DNA from: Candidatus Methanomethylophilaceae archaeon
GTDB lineage: Archaea; Thermoplasmatota; Thermoplasmata; Methanomassiliicoccales; Methanomethylophilaceae
DNA length: 64,000 bases
NCBI GenBank assembly: GCA_017524805.1
Contig: JAFXUX010000008.1
Span: 1 to 64,000, forward strand
Reading direction: 5' to 3'
The notes under the pieces are model-generated. The model was not told where the DNA came from. It made no database searches and was given only the letters and a program-made list of their open reading frames with translations. The position numbers were made by a program, and so were the translations under genes. This document shows, one piece after another, positions 31,289 through 40,305 of this stretch; within the stretch, counting starts at the first letter, position 1, and every line of letters starts with the position of its first letter.

Positions 31289-32638
31289 TCACTGCAATTT
31301 TTTGCATAGGTCCTCCACGGCGTCGAATATTGGGTCTCTGACCATGGATGTCGGGGGGCAATACGCTGTCTCCGCTCTGACGAGGAAATCCTCGGCAGTC
31401 ATCCCGCAGATTATCGCGGAAGTTAGCCATTCTATGCGGCCGGTGGCCTCTTCGCCGGCGATTATCTGCGCGCCGACGATCTTGTGGGTGTTCCTGTCGC
31501 CGAGCACCTTGACGATGAGCTTTTTGCCGCCGGGATAGTATCTCGCGCGGGTGAGCCCCTCGGATTTCCCTTCCGCCACCTGTATCCCATACCAGGACGC
31601 GAGGCTTTTGGACATTCCGGTGCCTGCGATCTGCCACTCGCCGATGACGCTGACCCATGGGCTGGCCACCGGTCCGAACTGGGCCTGCGGGCCTTTGGCA
31701 GCATTGATCCCGGCGACGCGGCCCTGCTTGACTGCGGTTGAGCCGAGCTGGCTTGCCGTAACTCCGGGATATATCGCGGACTGGCATTGCACCAGGTCTC
31801 CGGCAAGGTATATATCGGGGACGAGGCGGCCTCTCTTGTAGGGCTGGAGCGTCGGGGAAACCACGACGGAGCTGAGCTGGCCGATGTCGAATCCCAGCGC
31901 TTTGGGGATGTCCAGATTGGCGCGGATCCCTGTCGCAAATACCATGATGTCGCAGGGGTAGGATGTCCCGGCGGCGGTGACCGCGGACACTCTGCCGTTC
32001 CCGTCCACGGACTGGACAGGCGCTTTCATGACGAATTTTATCCCCATGTCCTCGAGGTGCTTCTGGATGTGGCAGGCCATGTCGCCGTCCGCTATGCGGG
32101 GGATGACCTGATCCATCATTTCGATGACCGTCACGTCTTTGCCCATGGATTTCAGGGACACGGCCAGCTCAAGGCCGATGACTCCGGCGCCGCCTATGAC
32201 GACTTTGGAGGCCCCTTCGAGGGCTTTCTGCATGCGTCTGCCGTCTCTCACGGTCCTGACGACGAAAACGTTCTCCAGATCCGCGCCGGGAATCGGAGGC
32301 ACGAAAACCTTTCCTCCGGTGGCTATGACGAGCGAATCGTATTGGTACGTCTTCCCGCCGGCGGACACGGTTTTGGCGGCGTCGTCGACGGATTCGACTT
32401 TCGTCTCTGTGACGACGTTTATCCCGCGTTTTTCCTTATAGAACCCGGGGGTGTGCATCACAATCTCGTCCCATCCGCTCTTACCTTCGATGCCCCACGG
32501 TATCGCGCAGGGCGAGTATGCTATGTCAGAATCCTCAGTCAGCACTGTGATATCGGCCGTCGGGTCCATTTCCCTCGCGGTCGATGCCGCGGTCATTCCG
32601 GCGGCTCCCGAGCCGATTACTACGATCTTCTTTGCCAT
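31289..32638 (-). CDS. CoA-disulfide reductase/NADH oxidase-like flavoprotein
   Basis: The 449-residue protein has FAD- and NAD-binding Rossmann motifs (VIGSGAAGMTAA at 7-18 and VVIGGAGVIGLELA in the middle), the redox cysteine C44 in YSPCAIPW, and the C-terminal dimerisation domain (EWLTSAIICGMTAEDF). A single cysteine at this position is typical of CoA-disulfide reductases, NADH oxidases and polysulfide reductases; sequence alone does not separate them. A TATA-like TTATAAGAATG lies about 35 nt upstream. In a strict anaerobe it likely handles thiol/disulfide or oxidative stress. Confidence 0.82.
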   Translation of the reverse strand: MAKKIVVIGSGAAGMTAASTAREMDPTADITVLTEDSDIAYSPCAIPWGIEGKSGWDEIVMHTPGFYKEKRGINVVTETKVESVDDAAKTVSAGGKTYQYDSLVIATGGKVFVPPIPGADLENVFVVRTVRDGRRMQKALEGASKVVIGGAGVIGLELAVSLKSMGKDVTVIEMMDQVIPRIADGDMACHIQKHLEDMGIKFVMKAPVQSVDGNGRVSAVTAAGTSYPCDIMVFATGIRANLDIPKALGFDIGQLSSVVVSPTLQPYKRGRLVPDIYLAGDLVQCQSAIYPGVTASQLGSTAVKQGRVAGINAAKGPQAQFGPVASPWVSVIGEWQIAGTGMSKSLASWYGIQVAEGKSEGLTRARYYPGGKKLIVKVLGDRNTHKIVGAQIIAGEEATGRIEWLTSAIICGMTAEDFLVRAETAYCPPTSMVRDPIFDAVEDLCKKLQ

Positions 32639-32793
32639 TTGGCTTACCTATAAGGTCAACGGGGACATTCTTATAATTATATTGTTGGAAATGATGAAGC
32701 GATAAGCCTATCGGGATTTAGGCTCCGTTTTTCTCTTTCCGCGACAAAACGTTATATCCGCCCGTTCGGATGACCTCCCAGGTGTTTCATCGG

Positions 32794-33789
32794 ATGAAGG
32801 AGAGGAGATCCCCGTCGGAGCTCGAAGCTCTGTGGAAGGAGGATGACATGGCCGGCGGAGAGAAGGTCCGCGCCATGGTCATGATCATGCGCACCAGCGG
32901 ATGCTGCTGGGTAAAGAGCGGCGGATGCACCATGTGCGGGTACAGGGAAGCTTCCCTTCGCGATGTTTCCGAGGAAGATCTGAGGAAGCAATTGGCTCAG
33001 GCCCTTTCCAAGTACAAAGGGGAGCCTTTCGTCAAGATCTACACTTCCGGCAGCTTTCTGGACGATAATGAGGTGCCTCCCGCGGTCAGGGCCGAGATTT
33101 ACTCTGCATTCTCCGGTTGCAAGCGCCTGCTGTTCGAGAGCCGCCCCGAATTCATCACGGAGGATTCCGTCGGAGAAATTCCGGGGAACGTCACCGTGGC
33201 TTTGGGGCTGGAGAGCTCCGATCCAGAAGTTCTGGCTACCGCCGTCCACAAAGGGTTCACCCCGGACGACATACGCAGGGCCGGGCTCCTGCTGAAAAGC
33301 CGCGGGATAGGCGTGAGGACTTATCTCCTTCTGAAAACCCCGTTCATGACCGAATCCATGGCTATCAGGGATTCTGTGGCTTCCGCCAGGTTCGCCGACG
33401 AATTCTCCGACGAGATCTCCGTCAACCCTCTCAACGTCCAGCACGGGACATATGTGGAGAGGCTGTGGAAGAGGGGCGAATTCAGGCCGCCTTGGATCTG
33501 GTCCCTGATCGAGGTTTTCAAGCAGCTTTCCGGCAGCGTACACGCCAGGCTGATGTCATCCCCATCGGGCGGAGGTTCCCAGAGAGGAGTCCACAATTGC
33601 GGCTCATGCGACAAAGCGGCGCTCGATGCCGTAGAAAAGTTCAGTTTCACCCAGGATCCCGCCGATTTGGAGGTATCCTGCCAGTGCAAGTGCAGATGGG
33701 AAGCTTACATGAGATCCGAGGATCTGCTCGGATCGCCGGCGGACCTCGACAGAGGCTTCGAAAACGAACTTACCCTTAGGATTGCGTGA
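32794..33789 (+). CDS. raSEA: Archaeosine synthase subunit RaSEA (radical SAM)
   Basis: With ArcS, converts lysine-modified preQ0 in tRNA to archaeosine at position 15. The 331-residue protein has the unusual cysteine pattern of this family, GCCWVKSGGCTMCGYREA, and a cysteine-rich tail (HNCGSCDK, SCQCKCRWEAY). An ATG at 32770 is in frame, but a TATA box (GTTATATCC, 32751-32759) places transcription start after it. The ATG at 32794 has AGGTG 9 nt upstream and is preferred. The neighbouring small gene follows 5 bp later. Confidence 0.85.
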   Translation: MKERRSPSELEALWKEDDMAGGEKVRAMVMIMRTSGCCWVKSGGCTMCGYREASLRDVSEEDLRKQLAQALSKYKGEPFVKIYTSGSFLDDNEVPPAVRAEIYSAFSGCKRLLFESRPEFITEDSVGEIPGNVTVALGLESSDPEVLATAVHKGFTPDDIRRAGLLLKSRGIGVRTYLLLKTPFMTESMAIRDSVASARFADEFSDEISVNPLNVQHGTYVERLWKRGEFRPPWIWSLIEVFKQLSGSVHARLMSSPSGGGSQRGVHNCGSCDKAALDAVEKFSFTQDPADLEVSCQCKCRWEAYMRSEDLLGSPADLDRGFENELTLRIA

Positions 33790-33794
33790 TTGTC

Positions 33795-34130
33795 ATGGCA
33801 GATTTCGATATCAAGAAAGGATGGCTCAAGAACATAGAAGGGGACGGCCTGAGGAATCTCATGCAGGAAGTCTTCGGCAATGTCTCGGAGGAAGACGGGA
33901 AGTTCGTCTCTTCTTACGGGATAATGGAGAGGATCGAGGCCAAAATAGTCTCCAAAACGGTGTTGGACATCACGACTTCCAACAAAGACATCGATCCCAC
34001 CCAAATCCCGGATGCAGAAGTCCTCGACAGCAAGAGGAAACTCAACGAGTTCGCCGAGAAGGCCACGGGATTCGATGCCAAAGCCCGCATGAAAAGGGCC
34101 CAGAAGAAAGCCAAAGAAGGCAAACTCTGA
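33795..34130 (+). CDS. Small Thermoplasmata-type protein (DUF5611-like)
   Basis: The 111-residue protein starts ADFDIKKGWLKNIEGDGL and ends with a strongly basic helix (ARMKRAQKKAKEGKL). It resembles a conserved family of unknown function in Thermoplasmata that I recall as DUF5611; this name is from memory. A GTG at 33786 is an alternative start. It is translated from the same transcript as raSEA, with a 5-bp gap. Confidence 0.6.
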   Translation: MADFDIKKGWLKNIEGDGLRNLMQEVFGNVSEEDGKFVSSYGIMERIEAKIVSKTVLDITTSNKDIDPTQIPDAEVLDSKRKLNEFAEKATGFDAKARMKRAQKKAKEGKL

Positions 34131-34225
34131 TCATTTTCCGGGCGGAGGGTCCCATCCCCCCGTCCGAACCAAACCTCTCTTTTCGCCTCGGAGCCATCAA
34201 ACCGTTATCCCGTTGGACTGCCAGG

Positions 34226-34429
34226 TTTAAATATAATATATTGATACCATCGTTCGGATTGGACATAATAGTGTCCGACCAGACGCATCGGGCAATGCAT
34301 CGCAACCCACATCCCGCCGCCATCCCACGGGAATTCTGGCGGCATCATAGGCGCCACGGTCGGAGCATTAAGACGTTCGTCTGATAAATCGCGAGGTTAG
34401 CGAAGACACCCTCGCAGGTATGTGAGAAT
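34226..34429 (+). promoter_or_regulatory. Promoter and long leader of the ribosomal operon
   Basis: GTTTAAATATAATATATTG (34225-34243) is a strong TATA region. Transcription would start near 34262, leaving a leader of about 165 nt, which is unusual here because most genes are leaderless. The leader begins with inverted repeat GGACA-TAATAG-TGTCC (34261-34276) and later has CCGCC...GGCGG arms (about 34313-34343). It could hold an autoregulatory binding site for a ribosomal protein. No ORF fits in it. Confidence 0.45.
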
Positions 34430-35428
34430 ATGCCACAAAGAAGACGTCCTAAGAGAGGATCTAGGGCATACGGCCCTAGGAAGAGAGCACAGTCGCAGAC
34501 CCCAAGGCTCGACTCGTGGCCCGAAATCTCGGGGACCCCCAAAATCCAGGGTTTCGCAGGATACAAAGCAGGAATGACCCACGCTCTCATAGTGGACAGC
34601 CGCGCTAAGAGCACCACTTCCGGAAGGGAGGTTCAGGTGCCCGTCACCGTCGTGGAAGTCCCCCCTATGAAGATCGCCGCGGTCAGGTTCTATGAGAACA
34701 GCATCCTCGGTCTGAAGACTGCCGGAGAGGTCTGGGCAAAGGACCTCGACCCGCTCCTGGGAAGGCGCCTCAGCGTGCCTAAGAACCACGACGAAGCATC
34801 CTTCGCCAGATATGACGGGCTTGACATCGAAGACGTCCGCGTCATCGCCTACACCCAGCCCAAGATGGTTTCCGGTGTGCCCAAAAAGGTGCCCGACCTC
34901 ATGGAGCTCAGGATCGGCGGCGGAACCATCGATGACAGGGTCGCATACGCGAAAGGCATCCTCGGGACCGAAGTCGGATTCGACAACTTCGTCAACGAGG
35001 GAACCCTGATCGACGTTATCGCGGTCACCAAGGGAAAAGGATTCCAGGGAGTCACCAAACGCTGGGGAGTCAAGCTTCTGTCCCACAGGAACAGCAAGCA
35101 CCGCCGCGGAATCGGAAACCTCGGTCCTAAGAGACCCGGATACGTAAGATCCACTGTGCCTGGATCCGGTCAGATGGGATACCACCAGAGGACCGAGTTC
35201 AACAAGAAAGTAATCAAAGTCGGAGAAGACGGAGCCGATGTCACCCCCAAGGGAGGTTTCATCAACTACGGGGAAGTCAGGAACGCCTACGTCCTCGTCC
35301 ACGGATCCGTCCCTGGGCCCACCAAGAGGCTCATCAGGTTCAGAGACGCCACCAGGGCCCCCAAGAAGGCCAACATGGATGCCGTCGACGTCACCTACAT
35401 CTCCATCGAGTCTAAGCAGGGGGCATGA
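34430..35428 (+). CDS. rpl3: Ribosomal protein L3 (uL3)
   Basis: Large-subunit protein that nucleates assembly near the peptidyl transferase centre. The 332 residues include the archaeal N-terminal basic tail (RRRPKRGSRAYGPRKRA), GFAGYKAGMTHAL, VTKGKGFQGVTKRWG and PGSGQMGYHQRTEFNKK. First gene of the S10-like operon; overlaps the next gene's first possible ATG. Confidence 0.97.
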   Translation: MPQRRRPKRGSRAYGPRKRAQSQTPRLDSWPEISGTPKIQGFAGYKAGMTHALIVDSRAKSTTSGREVQVPVTVVEVPPMKIAAVRFYENSILGLKTAGEVWAKDLDPLLGRRLSVPKNHDEASFARYDGLDIEDVRVIAYTQPKMVSGVPKKVPDLMELRIGGGTIDDRVAYAKGILGTEVGFDNFVNEGTLIDVIAVTKGKGFQGVTKRWGVKLLSHRNSKHRRGIGNLGPKRPGYVRSTVPGSGQMGYHQRTEFNKKVIKVGEDGADVTPKGGFINYGEVRNAYVLVHGSVPGPTKRLIRFRDATRAPKKANMDAVDVTYISIESKQGA

Positions 35429-35430
35429 GA

Positions 35431-36207
35431 ATGGCAACTACTAACGTGTATTCGACGAGCGGATCGGTAGCAGGAACCGTCGAAGTCCCCGCGGTCTTCG
35501 GCACCCCCTACAGGCCCGACATAATCAAGAAGGCAGTCCTCGCTGCCGCAGCCAACAAGAGGCAGCCCTACGGTCCCGCAGCCGGATCCGGAATGAGGCA
35601 CTCCGTCAGCACCTGGGGAAAGGGCCGCGGTGTCGCGCGCGTCCAGAGGGTCCACGACGGAAGGAAAGCCACCGAGTCCCCCAACAACGTCTCCGGAAGG
35701 AGGGCGCACCCCCCCATGCCCGAGAGGGACTGGTCCCAGAAAGTCAACAAGAAAGAGCTCGGGATCGCGCGCAGGTCTGCCGTCGCCGCTACCGGATGCG
35801 CGGATTGCGTCAGGGCCCGCGGACACAAGTTCGACGACGCCGTGACCTTCCCGATAGTTATCGATGACGCCCTCAGCGACATCAAGACCACTTCCGAAGT
35901 CGTCGATCTCTTCGATAAGATCGGCATCGGCTACGACCTTGACCGCGCCAAGAACGGCCGCAAGATCCGCGCCGGCAGAGGAACCATGAGGAACAGGAAA
36001 TACCGCACCCCCGTGTCTGTCCTCGTCGTCGTCAAGGACGATGAGAGGGCTTCGCCCATATTCAAGAGCGCGGCCAACATCCCCGGTGTCACCATCGAGG
36101 AAGTCAAGACCCTCAACACCAGCATCCTCGCCCCCGGCGGAGCGGCTGGAAGGCTCACGGTATACACCAAATCCGCTTTCGATGTTCTTGGAGGCTGGAC
36201 AGAATGA
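35431..36207 (+). CDS. rpl4: Ribosomal protein L4 (uL4)
   Basis: Large-subunit protein whose loop lines the exit tunnel. About 258 residues with the conserved RQPYGPAAGSGMRHSVSTWGKGRGVARV loop (archaeal type; quoted here only from RQPYG to VARV) and a C-terminal APGGAAGRLTVYTKSAF. ATGs at 35425 and 35431 both fit. AGGGGG at 35418-35423 favours the second by spacing. Overlaps L23 by 4 bp. Confidence 0.97.
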   Translation: MATTNVYSTSGSVAGTVEVPAVFGTPYRPDIIKKAVLAAAANKRQPYGPAAGSGMRHSVSTWGKGRGVARVQRVHDGRKATESPNNVSGRRAHPPMPERDWSQKVNKKELGIARRSAVAATGCADCVRARGHKFDDAVTFPIVIDDALSDIKTTSEVVDLFDKIGIGYDLDRAKNGRKIRAGRGTMRNRKYRTPVSVLVVVKDDERASPIFKSAANIPGVTIEEVKTLNTSILAPGGAAGRLTVYTKSAFDVLGGWTE

Positions 36208-36461
36208 AGCAGAGCGACATACTCATCCGCCCTTACTACACAGAGAAGGCGATGAACCACAAGGATGCCAACAAGATCGAATTCATCGTCCACAGGAACG
36301 CCGAGAAGCCCGCCATCAAGGCCGCAGTAGAAGCCCGCTTCGAAGTCAAGGTCGAGAAGGTCTGGGTCAGAATCCAGAAGGACGGAAAGCACGCCATAAT
36401 CAAGCTCGCGGACGGCTACTCTGCTGAGGAAGTCGGCTCGAGAGTCGGAGTCATGTACTGA
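36204..36461 (+). CDS. rpl23: Ribosomal protein L23 (uL23)
   Basis: Forms the docking site at the tunnel exit for SRP and chaperones such as NAC. The 85 residues contain ILIRPYYTEKAMN and RFEVKVEKVWV, as in archaeal L23. Starts in the L4 stop (ATGA). Confidence 0.97.
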   Translation: MKQSDILIRPYYTEKAMNHKDANKIEFIVHRNAEKPAIKAAVEARFEVKVEKVWVRIQKDGKHAIIKLADGYSAEEVGSRVGVMY

Positions 36462-36473
36462 AGGTGAGTGAAA

Positions 36474-37169
36474 ATGGGAAAAAGATTGATCCCGCAGAGA
36501 AGGGGCCGCGGAACCTCGCTGTACCGCTCGCCCAGCCACAGGCATGTCGCCGACGTGAGGCTTCCCGCCGTCTCGGAGGGAACCGCAGTCATCAAGGACC
36601 TCATCCAGGCTCCCGGAAGGACTTGCCCTCTGGCAGTCATAGACATCAACGGAAGGACCGACTACCAGCTCGCCGTCGAAGGCACGAAGGTCGGACAGAC
36701 CATCGTCATCGGCGGAACCCAAGTGGTGGCCGGAAACATCACCGTGCTCGCCAAGATCCCTGAGGGAACCCTCGTCAACAACATCGAGGGCAGGCCCGGG
36801 GACGGAGGCAAATACGCGAAGACCGCAGGCTCATCCGGAACCGTCGTCTCCAGGGGAGACAAAGTCATGGTTCTGATGCCTTCGGGAATAATCAAGGAGT
36901 TCAGCCCCAACTGCCGCGCCGTCATCGGCGTCGTAGCAGGAGGAGGAAGGGGAGACAAGCCCATGGCAAAGGCCGGGAAGAACGTTCTGACCCTCAGGTC
37001 CAGATCCACCGCCCCGTTCAAGACCAAGGGAGTCGCGATGAACCCTGTGGACCACCCCCACGGCGGAGGAAGCCACGCCCACGTCGGAGGGCCGAACTGC
37101 CAGAAGAGAACCGCATCGACCGGACAGAAGGTAGGATTCCTGCCTCCTAAGAAGAAAGTTAAGAAGTGA
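36474..37169 (+). CDS. rpl2: Ribosomal protein L2 (uL2)
   Basis: Core large-subunit protein near the peptidyl transferase centre. The 231 residues contain LIPQRRGRGTSLYRSPSHRH, the VVAGGGRGDKP stretch and the conserved C-terminal MNPVDHPHGGGSH with the functionally essential histidine. AAGGTGA 6 nt before the ATG at 36474 decides the start over the GTG at 36468. Confidence 0.97.
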   Translation: MGKRLIPQRRGRGTSLYRSPSHRHVADVRLPAVSEGTAVIKDLIQAPGRTCPLAVIDINGRTDYQLAVEGTKVGQTIVIGGTQVVAGNITVLAKIPEGTLVNNIEGRPGDGGKYAKTAGSSGTVVSRGDKVMVLMPSGIIKEFSPNCRAVIGVVAGGGRGDKPMAKAGKNVLTLRSRSTAPFKTKGVAMNPVDHPHGGGSHAHVGGPNCQKRTASTGQKVGFLPPKKKVKK

Positions 37170-37174
37170 TTGCA

Positions 37175-37642
37175 ATGGGAAAGAAGATTATTGCAGGATC
37201 GGCAAAAGCCTCGAGGAGGAAGTCCAGGAAGAAGGCATCGGCAATCCAGGCGAGGAGGAAGAAAGAGTTCCTCTATCGCGGGATGAACATGGAGGCTCTT
37301 CTCGCTCTGCCTTTCGACGAGCTCCTCGGAATCCTCCCCGCAAGGTCCAGGAGAACCTACCTCCGCGGCCTGAACTACGAGCAGCAGCTGCTGTTCGACA
37401 AGCTCACCGCGGCTGAGCCCGGATCCGTCGTCAGGACCCACCGCAGGGATCTGCCGATCATTCCTCAGTTCGTTGGCAAGACCGTCAGCATCTACAACGG
37501 AAAGGAATTCAAAGAAGTAGAGATCAAACCCGAGATGATAGGGTGCTTCATCGGCGAGTTCGCCGTGACCAGGAAAGCCCCGCAGCACTCCGGACCCGGA
37601 GTCGGTGCTACCAGGTCTTCGAAGTTCATGCCGCTCAAGTGA
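37175..37642 (+). CDS. rps19: Ribosomal protein S19 (uS19)
   Basis: Small-subunit head protein. The 155 residues have an archaeal N-terminal basic extension (ASRRKSRKKASAIQARRKK), then the S19 core with FVGKTVSIYNGKEF and the RKAPQHSGPGVGATRSSKF tail. ATG at 37175 preferred over an in-frame GTG at 37166. Confidence 0.96.
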   Translation: MGKKIIAGSAKASRRKSRKKASAIQARRKKEFLYRGMNMEALLALPFDELLGILPARSRRTYLRGLNYEQQLLFDKLTAAEPGSVVRTHRRDLPIIPQFVGKTVSIYNGKEFKEVEIKPEMIGCFIGEFAVTRKAPQHSGPGVGATRSSKFMPLK

Positions 37643-37651
37643 GGTGAAGAC

Positions 37652-38110
37652 ATGGTTTCAGGATACACAGCAATAGCAGATCCCGATGTCTCCGCCAAAG
37701 CCCTTGGCAAGGAGATGCCCATCTCCCCCAAGTTCGCGCGCGAAGTAGCGGGAATGATCCGCGGAATGAAGCTGGAGACCGCCAGGAAAGCTCTGGAGGA
37801 CGTCATCGACAAGAAGAGGCCCGTCCCCCTCAAGAGATACAACAAGCGCGTCTCCCACAAAGCAGGCGTCGGACCCGGAAGATACCCGGTGAAAGTCGCC
37901 ACGTACATGCTCAGGGTCCTCAACAGCGCCGCTTCCAACGCGGAGTTCAAGGGCCTTGACGTGTCGAATCTGGCGATCTCCACGATCACCGTCTCCAGAG
38001 GGGCTACCATCCCCGGGCACATGCCCAGGGCCCATGGGCGCGCCACCCCCTGGAACCAGGAGACCGTGAACCTTGAGATCATACTCCAGGAAATCCAGGA
38101 GGCCGAATGA
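37652..38110 (+). CDS. rpl22: Ribosomal protein L22 (uL22)
   Basis: Lines the exit tunnel together with L4. The 152 residues show the archaeal pattern RGMKLETARKALEDVI, the loop KRYNKRVSHKAGVGPGRYP and the C-terminal RAHGRATPWNQ. GAGGTGA 7 nt upstream is the ribosome binding site. Confidence 0.96.
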   Translation: MVSGYTAIADPDVSAKALGKEMPISPKFAREVAGMIRGMKLETARKALEDVIDKKRPVPLKRYNKRVSHKAGVGPGRYPVKVATYMLRVLNSAASNAEFKGLDVSNLAISTITVSRGATIPGHMPRAHGRATPWNQETVNLEIILQEIQEAE

Positions 38111-38111
38111 A

Positions 38112-38837
38112 ATGGCATCAGAGAGAAAATTCGTCGCCGAGAACGTACGCAGGGTCCTGCTGAAGGAGTACCTCATGAAAGAGGTCAGCCGCGCGGGATT
38201 CGGGGGGCTCGAAGTGCTGAGGACCCCCATGGGAACCCGCGTCATCCTCACCACTGAGAGGCCTGGCCTCGTCATAGGAAGGCGCGGACAGACCATCAAG
38301 AACCTGACCTCCGTCATCGAGGACCGCTTCGGATTCGAGAATCCCCAGATCGAAGTCCAGGAAGTCAAGGACGCCAGTCTCAACGCCCAGATCATGGCAG
38401 AGAAGCTTGCCTTCTCCCTCGAGAGGGGATGGCACTTCCGCAGAGCCGGCCACTCCACCGTCCGCAGGATCATGGAGGCCGGAGCCCGCGGATGCCACAT
38501 CATCCTCGCCGGAAAGCTCACCGGCCAGAGGCACAGAACCGAGAAATTCAAGGAAGGCTACATCAAGTTCTGCGGAGAGCCCAAAGCCCAGTTCATCCAC
38601 CACGGATACGCCGTCGCCAAGCTCAAAATGGGTGTCATCGGCGTCACCGTGGAGATCATGGACAAGGACACGGTCCTTCCCGCAGACATCACAGTGGTCA
38701 ACAAGACTACCGCCGCTTCGATGTTCCCCGACCTGTTCGCGGCCCCCGCGGAGGTTCCCGCCCCCGCAATGGACGTCGCAGAGACCGAGGAGGCACAGCG
38801 ATGGCATCGATCAAAACCGCAGACATCAGGAATATGA
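38112..38837 (+). CDS. rps3: Ribosomal protein S3 (uS3)
   Basis: Small-subunit protein at the mRNA entry site. The 241 residues hold an N-terminal KH domain with GLVIGRRGQTIKNL and the S3 C-terminal domain with GARGCHIILAGKLTGQR. The last 12 codons overlap the start of L29 by 37 bp, more than the usual 4 bp. The tail is Ala/Pro-rich. Confidence 0.96.
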   Translation: MASERKFVAENVRRVLLKEYLMKEVSRAGFGGLEVLRTPMGTRVILTTERPGLVIGRRGQTIKNLTSVIEDRFGFENPQIEVQEVKDASLNAQIMAEKLAFSLERGWHFRRAGHSTVRRIMEAGARGCHIILAGKLTGQRHRTEKFKEGYIKFCGEPKAQFIHHGYAVAKLKMGVIGVTVEIMDKDTVLPADITVVNKTTAASMFPDLFAAPAEVPAPAMDVAETEEAQRWHRSKPQTSGI

Positions 38838-39004
38838 GCGCCGAGGAGCGCAACCAGAAACTCAAAGAGCTCCGCGACGAACTCATGCACGAGAGAGGCA
38901 CCACCGCATCCGGAGGAGCCCCTTCGAGCCCCGGCGCAATCCGCGCCCTCAGGCTCAACATCGCGCGCATCCTGACCGTCCAGAAGGAGGAGGACGAAAT
39001 CTGA
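38801..39004 (+). CDS. rpl29: Ribosomal protein L29 (uL29)
   Basis: Small helical protein near the tunnel exit. The 67 residues have DIRNMSAEERNQKLKELRDEL and the helix IRALRLNIARILTVQKEEDE. It starts inside the S3 coding region, with GAGG about 11 nt upstream of the ATG at 38801. Confidence 0.95.
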   Translation: MASIKTADIRNMSAEERNQKLKELRDELMHERGTTASGGAPSSPGAIRALRLNIARILTVQKEEDEI

Positions 39005-39303
39005 TGACTGAGATCTGCCCGGTATGTGGATTGCCCAAAGAGCTGTGCATGTGCGAGGAGATCGCGCGTGAGCAGCAGACCGTAAGGATTTCGATAGACA
39101 GCCGCAGATACGGCAAAACCGTGACCGTCATCGACGGGATCGACGAGAACGACATCGACATCGTCGATCTCGCCAAGCAGCTGAAGAACAGATGCGCCGC
39201 CGGCGGAACATGCAAAGACGGCCGCATCGAGCTCCAGGGGGACCACAAACGCAAAGTGAAGTCCGTCCTGGAGGAAATGGGATTCCGCACAGAGGTAAGA
39301 TGA
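39004..39303 (+). CDS. Translation initiation factor aIF1 (SUI1)
   Basis: Promotes start codon selection on the small subunit. The 99 residues begin with a short CxxC...CxC element (CPVCGLPKELCMC), then the SUI1 domain with TVTVIDGIDENDIDIVDLAK, CAAGGTCKDGRIELQGDHK and KSVLEEMGF. It is embedded between L29 and rnp1 with a 1-bp overlap, the common archaeal position. Confidence 0.95.
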   Translation: MTEICPVCGLPKELCMCEEIAREQQTVRISIDSRRYGKTVTVIDGIDENDIDIVDLAKQLKNRCAAGGTCKDGRIELQGDHKRKVKSVLEEMGFRTEVR

Positions 39304-39554
39304 ACGAATCCTACTTCATGAGAACTGAGCTCATAGGTCTGGACGTGGAAGTGCTGTCTGCGCCATTCTCGGGAATATCCGGGAGGGTGGTCGACGAAAC
39401 CAAACGCACGTTAACCATCGAATCGGACGGAACTGAGAGAATGGTACCCAAGCCAGGCAACGAGTTCAGGTTCGCATATGAAGGCAGAACCATCGACATC
39501 ATCGGATCAGAGATAATGCACCGGCCAGAGGACAGAATCAAAAAGGTTAGGTGA
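39300..39554 (+). CDS. rnp1: Ribonuclease P protein component 1 (Rpp29/Pop4)
   Basis: Protein subunit of RNase P, which matures tRNA 5' ends. The 84 residues have the Sm-like barrel pattern [29 protein letters not shown], given here from ELIGL to KRTL, and [15 protein letters not shown]. Its position between aIF1 and S17 is the standard archaeal one. Starts inside the aIF1 stop (ATGA). Confidence 0.93.
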   Translation: MNESYFMRTELIGLDVEVLSAPFSGISGRVVDETKRTLTIESDGTERMVPKPGNEFRFAYEGRTIDIIGSEIMHRPEDRIKKVR

Positions 39555-39559
39555 ATAAA

Positions 39560-39892
39560 ATGGCAGCAGAAGTTAGAGACATCGGATTCGACGTCGCCCC
39601 TCCCTCCATGGAGTGCAATGACCCCAACTGTCCGTTCCACGGCAGCCTTTCGGTCAGGGGACAGACGATCGACGGGATAGTCGCCACCGTCAAAATGAAC
39701 AGGACGGTCGTAGTGGAGCGCAACTATCTCAGATATGTGAAGAAGTACGAGAGATACGAGAAAAGGAGCAGCAGGTACTCCGCCCATGCCCCCGAATGCC
39801 TCGCCCTCAAAGCAGGCGACAGGGTCACCATCGCGGAATGCCGCCCGCTCTCCAAGACCGTGTCCTTCGTGGTCATCGAGAAGAGGGAGTGA
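39560..39892 (+). CDS. rps17: Ribosomal protein S17 (uS17)
   Basis: Binds 16S rRNA helices 7 and 11. The 110 residues show [18 protein letters not shown], typical of archaeal S17, and KNMNRT-type core [24 protein letters not shown] lies 5 nt before the ATG at 39560; an in-frame GTG at 39551 is less likely. Confidence 0.96.
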   Translation: MAAEVRDIGFDVAPPSMECNDPNCPFHGSLSVRGQTIDGIVATVKMNRTVVVERNYLRYVKKYERYEKRSSRYSAHAPECLALKAGDRVTIAECRPLSKTVSFVVIEKRE

Positions 39893-39897
39893 TTCGG

Positions 39898-40296
39898 ATG
39901 AAGGGAATTGCTGGAAACCAGACAAGAGGACTTCAGAACGGATCCCGCCTCGACGTCATAGACAACACCGGAGCGAAGGTCATCGAGATCATCACCGTCC
40001 CCAAGTACCATGGGGTCGCCAGGAGAGTCCCCTCCGCAGGAGTGGGAGACCTCGTCATCGCATCCGTCAAGAAAGGAACCCCCCAGATGAGGAGGCAGAT
40101 CGTATTCGCGGTCATCGTCCGCCAGAGGCGCCCCATGAGGAGGCCCGACGGAACCATAGTGTTCTTCGAGGACAACGCCGCGGTCATCACCACCGAGACC
40201 GGGGAGACCAAAGGGACAGACATCAAAGGCCCCGTCGCAAGGGAAGCCGCCGACAGGTGGCCCCGCATATCCGCGACCGCGAGCACGATCATCTGA
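39898..40296 (+). CDS. rpl14: Ribosomal protein L14 (uL14)
   Basis: Large-subunit interface protein, also the binding site of aIF6. The 132 residues contain LDVIDNTGAKVIEIITVPKY, GVGDLVIASVKKGTP and DGTIVFFEDNAAV. Six bp separate it from S17. Confidence 0.97.
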   Translation: MKGIAGNQTRGLQNGSRLDVIDNTGAKVIEIITVPKYHGVARRVPSAGVGDLVIASVKKGTPQMRRQIVFAVIVRQRRPMRRPDGTIVFFEDNAAVITTETGETKGTDIKGPVAREAADRWPRISATASTII

Positions 40297-40305
40297 GGTG
40301 TCACC

